From Kappaphycus alvarezii (lineage: Eukaryota > Rhodophyta > Florideophyceae > Gigartinales > Solieriaceae): DNA of 64,000 bases. The position numbers and the translations under genes were made by a program. Of the stretch, positions 34,864-46,885 are shown in pieces. How positions within the stretch are numbered: position 1 is the first letter of the stretch; the number at the start of each line of letters is the position of its first letter. The DNA lies in assembly GCA_002205965.3 (NCBI GenBank), contig NADL03000459.1, forward strand, positions 372,001-436,000, in the 5' to 3' direction. The notes beneath the pieces are model-generated. The model did not search any database. It was not told the origin of the DNA and was given only the letters and a program-made list of their open reading frames with translations.

Positions 34864-35688
34864 ATGGACTCAACCCCCTCCACCACTCTGCCCACCTCAA
34901 ACTCTGGATCTTCTCGCACGCGATCAAACCGTCAAATGACAGTGCCGTCCAAATCGCTGGCTTACGCCCTTAGCGCTTTCTTCCTCACGACCGCCTCGCT
35001 GTTCATCGTGGTCTTCGCATCTGACTTTCGAGCAGCAACGCTCTCCGGTTGGTACAATGCGCTTTCGACGTCGCCGTGGGGTGTTACTGCATTAGCGGAT
35101 TATATTGTTGGATCTTTCTTTGCGGCCATGTTTCTCTGGTTAAGGGACGGACCTGCACTTCTTTTTGTTCCTTCACGAGTTATTGCGATTGTTGCGCCGT
35201 TTGTTGGGAGCGTGTTGGTGTTGATATATATGGCGTGGCTGATGTATCAGGTGAAGAGTGTGGATGGGGCTATTGTGCCGTTGGGAGGGAGGGTAGGTAT
35301 GCGCCCTGTGTTTGATCCACCGGCGAAGAAGGGGACAAGTATGGCAATTGGGGTGTTGTTTGGCTTGCTACTTTTGGCTTTCGTGGGAGTGGTAGCACGG
35401 GCAATGGCCACGCAGACACTGAGCGATGGGGTGAGGGACTTTCGGGAGGAGAGTTATCATTACGTGACACTATGGGATAATCTGATTGGATTGTTGGTTC
35501 CAGTATTAGTAATTGCCGTGAGGGAATGGGGAAGATGGCAGATTGTGGCGCTATGGTGGGCAGGACTGGCGCTCACCGGAAATGCGGCCACTTGCTTGTA
35601 TGTGCTTGGGTTGGTGAGAATATCAATGAAGAAGAATTTGTCATTTAGGTATTTGTTGCTGTCTGAAGAAGTGGGGCGACCGTATTGA
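34864..35688 (+). CDS. Multi-pass membrane protein, possible internal duplication
   Basis: An intact, intronless frame of 274 residues starting at an ATG in AACCTCAATGG context. After a Ser/Thr-rich cytosolic-type N-terminus there are about six hydrophobic segments, beginning ALSAFFLTTASLFIVVF, then VTALADYIVGSFFAAMFLW, IVAPFVGSVLVLIYMAW, IGVLFGLLLLAFVGVVA, NLIGLLVPVLVIAV and IVALWWAGLALTGNAATCLY. The two halves look alike: a Thr-Leu/Ala-(A/W)-Asp motif opens each helix pair and an Arg-Asp-Gly or Arg-Glu-Trp follows. This recalls the plant DUF1475-type proteins, an assignment I hold weakly. Location is a cell or organelle membrane; function unknown. Confidence 0.75.
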   Translation: MDSTPSTTLPTSNSGSSRTRSNRQMTVPSKSLAYALSAFFLTTASLFIVVFASDFRAATLSGWYNALSTSPWGVTALADYIVGSFFAAMFLWLRDGPALLFVPSRVIAIVAPFVGSVLVLIYMAWLMYQVKSVDGAIVPLGGRVGMRPVFDPPAKKGTSMAIGVLFGLLLLAFVGVVARAMATQTLSDGVRDFREESYHYVTLWDNLIGLLVPVLVIAVREWGRWQIVALWWAGLALTGNAATCLYVLGLVRISMKKNLSFRYLLLSEEVGRPY

Positions 35689-36239
35689 ATAGGATTTTGA
35701 TAGACAAACGAATCCAGAGAATTTGGAAGGAGAGCGTACGGGGATTGAGAAAGTGTGCCTGGTTGTGATGATGCTGGAACCGTGCTTGGATACGCTTGTG
35801 TTTAACATGAGGGATACTTGAGAGGAGGGCGAAGAGGTACCTAGAATCACCAATATACAGACAATTAACATTGTTTCTAAGAGTGTGCATTTTGTAATGA
35901 AACCCGGGCGGGACATGCCGCATTAGTTTAGAAGCCGAGCAGGTGCAACCCTGCAGCAGTGGTTCCAGAGCCATGAGAGAAGTGTACACTTTCGGTAATG
36001 CAGAAAAACCACGGGTGGAATTCCCTGAAACGGCGGCTCCATGGGGTTAAATGGGGTAGTAAACCTCATTGTTTGTGTAAATAGGGTGGTTTGGGTAATT
36101 GAGGTGGTACCTTATACTGATTTTTCCTGATTTACGGCAATAGAGGCCTAATGTTAGTAGCTACTAGCTAGAAACCACATTTGTCAACTGGTTTCTACTA
36201 ATTTAGTAGCTACTCTGCAAATGGCATTTGATGTAAACT
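35689..36239. other. No gene supported
   Basis: Frames here are short and on the opposite strand to the membrane-protein gene; nothing recognisable. Confidence 0.35.
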
Positions 36240-37160
36240 TTTCACTGACATACCCTGCGAACAGAGATTCTCAGTACTTTCAAGTTGCGGCCTTTGGTGT
36301 CGCTCAAATCCCCATCCAACAAACAACTGGCGTTATTCTGGACGAGTCTCGCCGCGTGGCGGGCGAACAATGGTTGCCGCCCATCAGCAATCGGAACGGC
36401 TGCCCGTGCGGCAACACCAGTCGCATCCCAGTTGGCAAAGTCCTGGGCAGTCGGGTGCCAGGCCCCCAACGTGGAGATTGGAAGGGCAATGAAGCGATGC
36501 CCAAGACCCTTTAAACGTATCAACTTGGCAAAGCAAGTGTCCTTGCCAAGGCGAGCATGGTTAAGGGGCTTGAGTGGGCCTCCCGCCAGGGACAGGAGGC
36601 GGGCGAGGGTCAAGGGATGAATGACGGTTACGTCATAATGGCCTGTGCCCACGTTCTCTCCAAGGGCTTTGATGTCCGGGCGAACTGCATGGCCGCGATG
36701 TGAGGGCTTGAGGACAGGATGTCGGGCGTCTTTGGAGAGATCTGTGGCAAACAACCTTGTGTGCGAGTCGTGCCGCCATCTAGGTCCGATCGGATGGGGG
36801 CGCGGAGCACTTTTGTCCCGTTGTTATAGTTCTGGCGGACCTCACATGGTAGGGACTGCTGAATAGGTGAGGGCTGGGCGGTTGGCCACCAGACGGCACA
36901 CTTATCAATGCGGAGGTGTAAACCCAACTGCAAACCTCCAGGGAAGAAAAGGACTGTAGTGCCGTTCGAAAGGCTTCATGGGTGCCAACCATATACCTAT
37001 CTTCCAAGTAACACAGCTGAAGGAGTACAGAAGGCCCGCCTGCGATATCGCCATATTTTCGAGGTGGGTTTTGTGTCCCGCATCACTTTTTGACGCACAA
37101 GGGTGATTAGAAGTGGACCCATAGGATTTCCCGCCGCACGTCTACTACGCTCAGTAGCAT
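36240..37160 (-). mobile_element. R2-type LINE fragment, copy E
   Basis: From 37,160 downward the minus strand shows GNPMGPLLITLVRQKVMRD (QGDP-type RT motif), CYLEDRYMVGTHEAF (YxDD region, second Asp replaced by Glu), GLHLRIDKCAVWWPTAQ, and GTKVLRAPI. The nuclease-like part follows from about 36,680: RPDIKALG and, about 10 residues later, YDVTVIHPL. The end is FIALPISTLGAWHP. The region between the RT thumb and the nuclease is missing, so this is an internally deleted, multiply frameshifted copy. It keeps the acidic pair of the nuclease better than copy B does. Confidence 0.7.
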
Positions 37161-37791
37161 ATCATCCTCACACAACAGATGGCCCCAAATTACAGCGTAC
37201 GTGTAATGGACCCAAGGGAAGACTTCCGGGAATCTCTGTTCGACCTAAGTCAAAACGAACTGCGATTTACAAAGTTAAAAGCGATTTGAAGGTCAACGGT
37301 CACCAGTACATGCTCCGCCGATTCGCCATGCTCCTCGTAAAGTCGCCGTATAGCGTGGACAACTGACTCAGATCCTTCTGACGTTGATATTCCCAACTGT
37401 AGTGGCTGATAGTATTTGGAAGCCTATACTCAGTCAGCAGGTATAGTAGTTCCCACTCTTCGTCCCGGGTATGGAACTCAGGCCCACGTACATACTGGTT
37501 CCAGCCTCCTACCCCCCCACCGCTGACTCGACCACCCTCGATATCACGATGGTCTTGCCATTCAAGGCCACCGTCATTACGAAGGCCACCCAGCACGGAC
37601 GAAAACAATGCCCACATGGTACCTGAGGGTGCAAGAAATAATCCACCTGACTGTTGAAATTAAATCTTTAAAAAAAGGTCCAAGTTCCGCCCCTGTTGAA
37701 AATATTTCAAAAAATCAGATGCACCATGCATAATTTTTTGATTTTCAGCTACTTTGAAAACTGTATACACATGTGGCAAAAATACAGTGCG
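37161..37791. other. No gene supported
   Basis: A 105-codon minus-strand frame (37300-37617) is open but carries no recognisable domain. It may be an upstream LINE piece or a chance frame. Confidence 0.3.
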
Positions 37792-39958
37792 CGAAATTAA
37801 TATAAGTACACAGGCCTGGAGGTGCAGAAAATAAAGAGGAAGAAGTGGAAGAATGACTCTTTATTGTTTAAAGACAAGTCCGCACTACACAGGACCTTAA
37901 TAAGGCAACTTGTACTTAAACATGAGAGAGTAGAGTTCAGTATATTGAGTCGATGAAACCGTATATGGACACGGATTTAAGATTGCATCAATCCATTCCA
38001 AGATTTTATAAAAAACTGAACGAAATTAGGAAAAATCCACGACATACTATTTGACCCATTGCCCTCAGACGAACATAATTGGCGCAATAATTAATAATTA
38101 ATAAAAAGCGAAACACACAACCGCCCCGCCCAGCCCAAGGCCATTTCAATACGGTGCAATTGCCCCACAAGGAGAAAAAGAAAACAACCACCAACAAAAT
38201 GCTTCGAGTTAAACTCCTTTCCAAATTTGAAAAAGGGAAAATAGTTACTCTCCACAATGAATGTATGAGCATCGGGTGATCCGAAGGCAACTAAATCGAT
38301 TTAAAGGTGTATTCAAGGCTTTTGAAGCGTCTTAAGGCTGTAAAATACCGAAAATCGCCGAGAAACGGGGAAAAATTACCAAAGGACAATTGAGACGACT
38401 ATTAAGGAAGGGTTCTTAGGGTGAAAATCGGCGAGTCAGCTTCGAGTAAATCTCGAATTGCCCTTTGGCATTTATAAAATTAAGGTGACACAGATGTTAT
38501 TGGCGTACTTTATGCGGGTGCAGAAAAGTACAGCACAGATCACACGACACTGTGCTCTGTTCGACTAGTGTATCGGATAGTGGCGGAATATTCACGCGAC
38601 AAACAGATCTTTAGGTAAATTACTGTACCGCGATAGGGAGACTCCACGCGATGCTAGTGACGCTCAGCATTGGTGGCCCAGTGTCAGTGAAAGGCTGGGT
38701 GGCTCCGCCAACCCAGAAGTACTGTAGAAGTAGACCGCAACCGACATCTAGGATCTGATACAGCACTAGAAAACCTCCACGCGATGAAAGTTAGGTACAG
38801 CATCAGTGGTAGTGGAATTCTTGGCGCTCTGCCAAACAGTGCGGCCAGTAGCAGCCGTTAATCGGCCGACAGTGAAGCGTTATAAAAAGAAGTTAATCGG
38901 TCATTTAGCGAATAGGTTCCGAATGAAAGAAGCAATAAATACTACAGCTCCAGACTAGGTATTAAAAAGCTCTAGTATGATAGCAAAAGAAGCTAGTTGC
39001 TCAACACAGCCAAACCAGCAGAAGACATAGGTTAGACAGCCGTTTGAAAATAAACAGCTAGATCAGATACGCATTCAAAGCATCACTTACACACCCTATA
39101 AAAGCCTTCGCCACTCAACCGAAAAGTACGGCACCGAGACGCCAACTGCTTCCACACTAGCTACAAGTTTTATAGTTTTCGCCGAGTGCAGAAAATTTTA
39201 AAGAACGCACCGTATTTAACCTACACGAAGATGTTGAAGCGTTCTGAAATGCAGTAAATTCTTAAAGATTTTTTATTGAGCTGGACGAAATAAATGCTGC
39301 AAAAATGATCTGGATTTTGGCAAGGAATAGTGCTTTCAGACGTAAAGTTCAATTCAGATATACCAGATATACTGGTAAGCTATTGGAACGATGTACGAAG
39401 AGGGAATAATTTTTTTTCAAGGTGTCATCATGGGAAGATTCTTTGATGCTTTGGAGAGCAATTTCTTATCATGTTTGTTCGTTTATATTCCATTTGGAAG
39501 GATCCATGGACTCTAAATAATACTTCTAAATTCTAGAGAAGAAGTTTCTACCTTTTTCAGCAGCGAACTTCATGGAAACTGGACTTTTCAGCAAGACGTT
39601 GTCGCTGCGCACAGCTCAAACTACACTAAAAAGTGGCTCGAAGACCACAATGTATAAGGTTTAGATTGGCCTGCCATTTACCTGGACCTAAACATTATAG
39701 AAAGTGTGTATGGCTTATAGCACGTTGGGATTATCAGAACGAGTAGCAGTTTAATACTGTGGAGTAATTGACCAGTGCTATACTGGACTTGTTGGAGAAT
39801 GTGGATGAAGAATAAATTCGTGGCCTTTTTGTTTCTATTCCATGGCGTCTAATTTCAGCATTTGAGAAAAAGGAGATGAAACCAAGTACTAGAACGTATA
39901 CAACAAAATTTTGAAATGTCCGGGTCTTATATCACTTTGTGTACTTATCCGTATTTCG
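37792..39958 (+). mobile_element. Tc1/mariner transposon, decayed, with candidate inverted repeats
   Basis: On the plus strand near 39,590-39,720 the sequence reads FQQDVVAAHSSNYTKKWLEDHNV, then DWPAIYLDLNIIESVYG, the catalytic D...(D/E) blocks of a Tc1/mariner transposase. Candidate ends: a block with CGAAAT and ATAAGTACACA at 37792-37812 and its inverse at 39938-39958. The element is longer than usual (about 2.2 kb), so further DNA may have been inserted in its 5' half, where no helix-turn-helix region could be read. Many stops interrupt the gene. Confidence 0.65.
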
Positions 39959-40528
39959 TTTTAGTTCTTGGAATGGCTTTATTTGTATTGATATTAGACT
40001 ACTTCTGAGCAAGAAAATAATAATCAGCGCCTGCTTTATTATCCTCTCCGGAGCAGGTATTGAAGAGCGCTCGCTGAAGAAGGTACTTTCCCTTCATGTC
40101 GGAGATGTACTTTAAGCGATTTCGCGCACTGTACATCCAGGCGCATACGCTAGAACATATTTTGCACGAGAGTACTGTAAATTGGTTTCACGAGGCAGTC
40201 AACGTGCGAAATCTCTGAACGATAACCTTGCACAGGTAGCAGAGACGTAAAGGAAATCAATTGATAACATTTGTCGAATACGAACAAGGCAGCTTTATCT
40301 TTCAATGTCGCTGAACTTTTATAACATGCGAATGCATTTTTTCTGTAGAAGAAGGTTTCTTTCTGGCTCTACTTCAAACAAAGACATCTACGTCAGGACT
40401 TCCGATTAGTATTTGCAGTTCCTCTTTTTCCTCCTCTTCCCCCACTACAACACTAATCCTTAACCTAACACAACAACCTTATGAGTCCTAGACATGTTTA
40501 CACACCTCGCTGGATGGGAGGTCGGGGC
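39959..40528. other. No gene supported
   Basis: Nothing recognisable on either strand. Confidence 0.3.
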
Positions 40529-40690
40529 AGAAATAGACATGCCGAACTACAGTACAGTAGTTGCGGCCTCCAACTCCGTGCTATTTAAGTACTATTGTCG
40601 CTCCTCTTGTGACGTGTCGAAACGTTCAGCTGCGTTCAATACTATGCAATCAAATCTTCACAAGTATACACCAGTGTACAAATACTCGAA
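40529..40690 (+). repeat. Dispersed repeat, left copy of a pair
   Basis: About 155 bp alike to 44809-44962 in the same orientation. Shared blocks include GAACTACAGTA, GACGTGTCGAAAC, CAATCAAATCTTC and AAGTATACACCA. Identity is roughly three quarters by eye. Confidence 0.75.
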
Positions 40691-40768
40691 GACGCTCAAC
40701 TATCCCAGAGTGCCCAACCAACCTCCCGCTGGTAGATGGGCAAAGAAACACGTTGCAGCCCGGTTTCT

Positions 40769-41520
40769 CTAAATGCAGCCATCGAAATAAACTCGGAACA
40801 TTGCGTTGGAAGTCCAATCCATCCTATTCATTATCCACATCCGCGTAAACCTCAGGTTGACTAGCTCGTTCAGACCCCCTATCTGCAAACTTTTCGTAAC
40901 ATAATAGCAACCTTCCTTCGCCGCTCCAAACATCTGAAACACTTCATCCATCGCGTCCTCCAATTTGCGCCTTCCTTTAGCATGACCCGCGACCGTATTA
41001 AACAACCATTCCGACTGCGGCCGTATCCTATCCCACTGTTCTAACACTTGATGGGTAAGACCCCCTAATGCATCCGGACAGTCCGCATTCAAAGGGTTGT
41101 CGGCCTTAGCGGAGGAGCAGTAGACTTCCATTTCTATTGCACGATCTTCACATTTATCTATCCATCAGACGCGACCTCCACCTCCCCAGGGCAACTTTAA
41201 TGGATTTTTCACTCCAAAAATGGAACAGGTAAGCGAAAAGGAGCATCGCGCACACCCCTACCAAATATTTGGCCTCGGTCGACAAATCCAACTGCACAAT
41301 CTGTAGTGCAATGCGCGGTGCGTAATTGTTCTCGTCTAAGTACGGAATTCCGTTAGAAAATGAGAAAACCAACACACACAAACCAAGACTCACAGGGTTT
41401 TCGTTATCCCTCTTTCTCTTTAAGCACCCTGCGATGCGGTAGCATATCTCACCGACTGCAAGGAGAAGTTTGGTGGAAGAGCGGGGGAGATTACTTGGAC
41501 GGGTGTACGTTATACTTTAC
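40769..41520 (-). CDS. Possible small membrane-protein gene, unrecognised
   Basis: Two minus-strand pieces. The upstream one runs without a stop from about 41,510 to 41,154 through GEICYRIAGCLKRKRDNENP and LDENNYAPRIALQIVQLD to a membrane helix (YLVGVCAMLLFAYLFHFW), but lacks an ATG at its start. A GTGAGT donor-like site with a TTCTAAC branch-like string and TTAG lies inside it (about 41,393-41,335), so part may be intron. The downstream piece, 41131-40769, encodes 120 residues (SEWLFNTVAGHAKGRRKLED, then LVNLRFTRMWIMNRMDW) with gene-like composition in another frame. A spliced host gene or an extra ORF of the neighbouring element are both possible. Confidence 0.35.
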
Positions 41521-41711
41521 ATATCGAATTTAAGGCACTTACTGTACAGTGAAGTACCTGCGGATAGCAGTGGCATGGCCTGTACAGAGAATTAGATAAA
41601 AAAGATCACTAAAATCAGCTCTTCCAGTGGCAGTACAGTATAAGTGCCAATTGCACTACACAAACGGCAACATCTCCGAGGCTGATACCTCCACCCATTC
41701 CCTATGAGAAA

Positions 41712-44625
41712 CTAATTCACGATCAACCTTTTCTCATAGGACGACAGCACCAAACTAAGCAACCGCGATTTGGTCGGAGAGGGTAAGCCTAAATATTCGT
41801 GGTACCTGAACACCGCTGATATATATTGTCGCGCGGAGCTCGGCCCGACCCTTACTTTGAGCGATAAATAGACGACAAAGGATACCAAGTCTCCCTCCAT
41901 AGCTGGTAATTCCTGCCTACCCTCATCATCAATGAAGGCCAAAAACCTCCCCAACTGGCTCACCCTATCCTTACTCGTCCTCTTCACCCACTCAAGCTCT
42001 TTCAGTATCATCGCGGCTTGCGCGCCAGCACTAGTGTCTTGCTGCGGAGATCCCCGCCCCGCTCCTGCCTTGGGCAAAACTACCGCCTTAATTCCCTGAT
42101 TCCACTCCACCCGCAAGAGCTCAGCCGCCAAATACCGATCTCTACGGCTGCCAACTCCCACTGGGAGTTGATGAAACTCTCCTTTTCGAACAAATTTCCT
42201 CCTGTACCAACCACTCTTAACTTTGAGCTAAGTCCTCGCAAGCGCGCGAGCCACAGCTGCGCTTTTCATACCGGCACTATCATAACTCCCCGACTTCCTT
42301 CCGTCGCCATTTTGCGAATCGCTAGCGGCATAAAATCTAATGACGGATTCGACAAGCTCGCTCTTCCGTCTCCTCAGTCTTCTTCCATTTGCGTCGCGAT
42401 GTACTTCCTCCTCGCCACCTCCGTCTACCCCAGCGGCCTCTTCCGGAAGACCACATCGTCCAGCCCGTACTCCGCATTGATGGACTCCACGATTTTCGCG
42501 GTAGCCTGCACATCCCCTGGATCCCAGGTTCGTGAGAGAATCGGTGAACCAATTGACTTCCGAAGGGATCCATTTTTCCTCGGAATGAACGCCCATCCTC
42601 TTAAATAGTGCCGCCAGCTTCCTCTACTGCGCCGAAATCGTCGGCGAGGCTAACACCATTGCGTTGAGAATTGCTTTCACTGCTCGGTTGTCTTCGTGCA
42701 GCAACATCCGCCTCTCCTCTGGTTCTATTACGCAGTTGGCGAGGCGCCCTTGAAGTAACAGCCGCATTGCTCGCAAGTCCCTCAAAGTGAATGAGTGCGC
42801 TCTGCCCTCGGCCCCCAAAAACCTTGACCCTCCCACAAACTCGACAACCCTGGTCCCTCTTCTAACCCCAACGTCCTCTCGTATCCTACGTCGACCGCGT
42901 CGCTGTGCATGACAACATCCGTTCCGGCTCGCTTCAGTTCTCTCCCCTTCCCCCGCATTATTGAGCCCCAGTACCCCAAGTCCCGAAGCGATTGTCTCCC
43001 CAATCGCACCCTTTCCCCGACCTGCCGCAATTTCCCGGGATTTCCTCCGCTAGCGCCTGCCCTCCGCTCCTCTCGCTCCGCTGCTCGCGATAAACGACGC
43101 TCCGATCCAGATATATCGAACTAAATCGAGCGCGTGTAGAATCGAACCATCGGCAGCGCAAGCGTAAGGGAGACAAACACCCAGCAGAACCTTCGAATCA
43201 GCGCGAGCGGCTCCAGCCTTCGGTACTTGTAGTCCAAGGCGATGAAATTCTTTGAGATTCTCCTCACCTGCCCTATTTTCTTCTTCGTTTCATAAACCTT
43301 CATCGCCTCGGTGTCCACTAACACACCCAAATGATTTTCTCTTTTTACGGATACGAAACCGTACCCAGCCGCCCGAAAGCCCCTCCAACACTACCCTTAC
43401 CTTGGAAGAGTCCTTTTTTCCTTCCGCTCGACCCTGCGGGTTCGGGGCCAGCAGAAAATCATCAGTGTATGGCAGCACCCGATACTGTAGCCTATCCGGC
43501 ATGTACTTAACCCACGGGGTTAGAAGCTTGCAAAAACAGAACCGCGACCGCCCCTACCCAAAATATAATGCAATGCATCGGTAATATCGCCTGGCATACC
43601 GAAAAAAGAAGTTCCAGATGTCCGGGTGCAAAGCAAAATTCCGGTACCCCCTTTTGAAATCCCATGGCATCAAAACATACCTTCTTTTCATTTCCACCGC
43701 AAAACCTTGAAGAGTCTTCATCTTTACAGTCCTCTTATTCCAATGCTTGGATTGGAGGCTGAAGTTTATAACAAACCTCCCCTTTCTCTCCTTTTCCTCC
43801 CCTTGCCACGACACAGACGACGACGAAACCATCTTCCCTTCCCCTACCAACTACAGAACCTCCTATCCTCCCAACTCCTCAAATATGCCAATCGAAACTC
43901 CAGCTCCGTTCCAGCAAACTACTTTTCCTACTCGGTTAGAGGTATCTCCCCCATAACAAACCCTTCGGTGAATGGGATCGTCGGCATGTCCTTGATCCCA
44001 TACTCCACCAAAAACGTCGAAGCCCCTATGGCCGATCCCCAAGCATCGGCCTTGCTCACCTTCCCCTTCCAAAACGACTTCCCATCCCCAGTCGTCGCCA
44101 TATCTCTCCCCTTGCCCGGACTTTTCAACATCATTCTTCGTCGGTGGTGAACCAAAGGCCACCCTTCTGTTTTCTCGTCCTCTCCAACCTTTCCTTGGCA
44201 ACTTGCCTCGCCGCCTCAATCTCCAACTTCCCTGTAAGCGCCTATCTTGCACTCCTATACGATTCCAAAAACAATGCGTCATGCCCTTGCTCGAAAAGAA
44301 ACACCATCTACCTTGCTCAGTGGTGTCCCGAAAGTACTGCGCAAGCATCGAAAACCCCTAAACCGTCGTCTTCACTCCAATCTCAGTCATCTTTCGTTTC
44401 GTAGCCAGATCTCTCCCCCTTAATCTCCGTTCGAGCAGCTTCTAATGCCATAAAACTAAGCTCAATCAAAACTCCCGCTGCGTTAATGTGTTCCCACCCC
44501 TTCGTGGACCGACGACCTTTGCTCTTCATTTCGGACAAGGAGGCATCCCCGGGGGGCTTGAAATATCCCATATGCGTGATCGGTACATGCGCACCCCGCT
44601 CGAAGACACTCCCTTCTCCAACCAT
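41712..44625 (-). mobile_element. DIRS-like (tyrosine recombinase) retrotransposon fossil
   Basis: On the minus strand the parts run gag-like region (about 44,625-43,860), reverse transcriptase (about 43,850-43,120, with signatures such as GRFVINF, MPWDFKRGYRNF and PYTDDFLLA), RNase H-like region (about 43,030-42,620) and the N-terminal part of a tyrosine recombinase (42,161-41,712; LPAMEGDLVSFVVYL and RQYISAVFRYHEYLG). RT followed by RNase H and a tyrosine recombinase identifies the DIRS group. The fossil is broken in many places. Direct repeats of about 155 bp lie outside it on both sides. Confidence 0.75.
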
Positions 44626-44808
44626 TCAGCTCTGATAAAACCTTGCTGAAATCCTTGCGCCCGGGCCCAAGCGGCCTACAGGCTTTCCACCCGGTCAGCA
44701 GGACTTAGTTCATCATTTTCCGCCAACCGTAGTAGACACTACGGTCATAACCTCCAGAAGATGTCACAGCCCAGTTGCAATTGGGGGAATTTCATGACGA
44801 GAGAAATA

Positions 44809-44962
44809 GATGTGTCGAACTACAGTATTTGCGACCACCAAGTCAGTGCTACCTAAGTACAGTCGTCTCCCTCCTTTTGACGTGTCGAAACAATAGTTTG
44901 TGCTCAATACAACACAATCAAATCTTCCTAAGTATACACCATTGTAAATGTACTCAAATTTT
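44809..44962 (+). repeat. Dispersed repeat, right copy of a pair
   Basis: Partner of 40529-40690, about 4.28 kb away in the same orientation. The pair encloses the DIRS-like fossil and the unrecognised small gene. Confidence 0.75.
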
Positions 44963-45938
44963 TGAATTACACCAAAGTCAAGCAGAGCGAATTCTGGCTT
45001 TGTCCCACCGAATTTGGCCAAAGGATTACTGAAATTAATATTGTATGCGTCATGATATCACACGAATCGTGATATTTTTGATTATTTCCCTTCCATTTTG
45101 ATGCTCCAAAGCAGACATCTCTTGACCATAAGCAAACTGAGCTTCGGAGCCTTCTGCTTCATGAAATCTCCTGTGGAAGCAATTAGTCACATTCCGATTA
45201 TAATTTTAAAGCCTTTTAACGTGGATTAAACCCTCGGTGTAAACTTCCAATACGTCTTCCTTTTTCGCGGAGTCCATAAAAGAAGCTACTATGCCGAATG
45301 CCATTTTTCTTCCACGTGGTATGAATGATTCAGGCTCATGCTGCTTTCTTCTCTGTAATAATATTATGATACTCGATAACTAAGGGTACAGCTAGCCTAT
45401 CAAGGCTTTGGTTGTCTCAATTCTCTGTGACACTAATAATTCTGATACTGCGGTAAACATACTCTTTTGGGAGCTGTGGAGGCATCCGGGACATTTAAAA
45501 CTTCTCCTCGTCGCTTCGTATCTTTTGTCGGGAAATATCCATGTGTGTCGCATTTGCGAGTTAAGCAAGTAAAATTTTCCGACCCACCGAAGCGTTCATC
45601 TGTATTATCAGAAAGAATGAATCAGGAAAAACGTCCCAATAGCTCATTTCTCGAATATTTCTTCGATAAGAATTTGTTCGGGGCATAAATACTGTTTGAA
45701 TTTCTATTCAAATAGTTGAGGTGATCTTCCACCTGAATTCTTTCTTAAACTGGGAATGTTCCTGTTTAGTGGTGAAAATTAATGATATTCTGCTCTTTCA
45801 ATGTCAAAAAGAGGCTGTGTAGTGCGTCCAACATCTCTTTGGCGCGTATTTCTTAGTGGATGGGCGTACTAATGTGCAGTATCGAGCCTAATCCTATTTT
45901 CAAGAAAATGTGGCTCCCATCCTTGACACCAGGGGTTT

Positions 45939-46002
45939 CATCTACGTAGAAGGGGTATTAGCACATTGTCCATCTACGTAGAAGTAGTATTAGTACATTG
46001 TT
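45939..46002. repeat. 32-bp tandem repeat, two copies
   Basis: Each unit begins CATCTACGTAGAAG and ends ATTGT. The copies differ at a few positions. The palindrome CTACGTAG occurs in both. Confidence 0.85.
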
Positions 46003-46860
46003 GACCACTGACTGAAAGTAGATCAAGATCATCCTTTCGCATGCTCGCCTTGACCCGGCGAAGTCACATCATGCGGACTTCAGCGCCGGTGAGCTATGGC
46101 AGCCTACCGAGAGCGCTTGATTCAGTGGTCATGTTGTCCGTTACGGAAGAAAAAGGAAGAATTCTGTACAGTGAGTGCGATAAAGAAAGCGGTTCGGTCA
46201 TTAAGGATAGTAAGAACTCGAGGGCAATGTTGCCATGAAACTGCAATCGGAATCTGGCCTCTTGAGCTGTCAACTTCCATTATTTTATCTCTTTTTCATG
46301 TGTCCGCTAAACTGCGAAGTCCTACAAATCTAATTTTGAATCGGGTGACTGAGTTCTTCATGTTGACGGGAAGGATGTGTTACAAACGCCGTGCATTTGG
46401 AGCAGGTGAGGTAGCTAAGCTTCTGATACGACCGCTTCTTCACTCCTGCAGTGGAGAATTAGCTGCGAGACGCGACAGCTACCGCGTTTTTCAGTATGAA
46501 CTTGGATGGTGTCTCAAAGGGTGATCAAATTTGGTCGTAGGTAAGTCGAACATATTTTCTGTTCGATTCGATTTTCTGATAGAATTAATAGTTATCTCAC
46601 TTCATTCCTGTCTTTATTCAGCTTAAGTACACGATAAAGTAGTTTGGTAAACCTACCTAAAGTCAGACTACCACTTAATTGGTGAGAATTTGCCACGAAG
46701 GTAGGAGACAAATCTCGACCGTAGAATCCCTCAGATTTCATGCATGACGGAATATCTTTGAGTCCACCGGAATCTAACGCCTGTCACTCTCTGTTGATAG
46801 TGAGGAGTTCCAGGTGAAACTGCGGTCTAGGGGAGTACTAATGTACTGTGCTTGATATGC

Positions 46861-46885
46861 TGGGCAGTGTGTACACTACTGCCCA
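46861..46885. repeat. 25-bp palindrome
   Basis: Arms TGGGCAGT and ACTGCCCA enclose GTGTACACT, itself nearly palindromic. A CTGTACTGTACAGG string follows about 27 bp on. Confidence 0.75.

Noticed and set aside
43626-44150. 174-codon plus-strand Pro/Ser-rich frame
   Set aside because: It is antisense to the gag-like and RT parts of the DIRS-like fossil.
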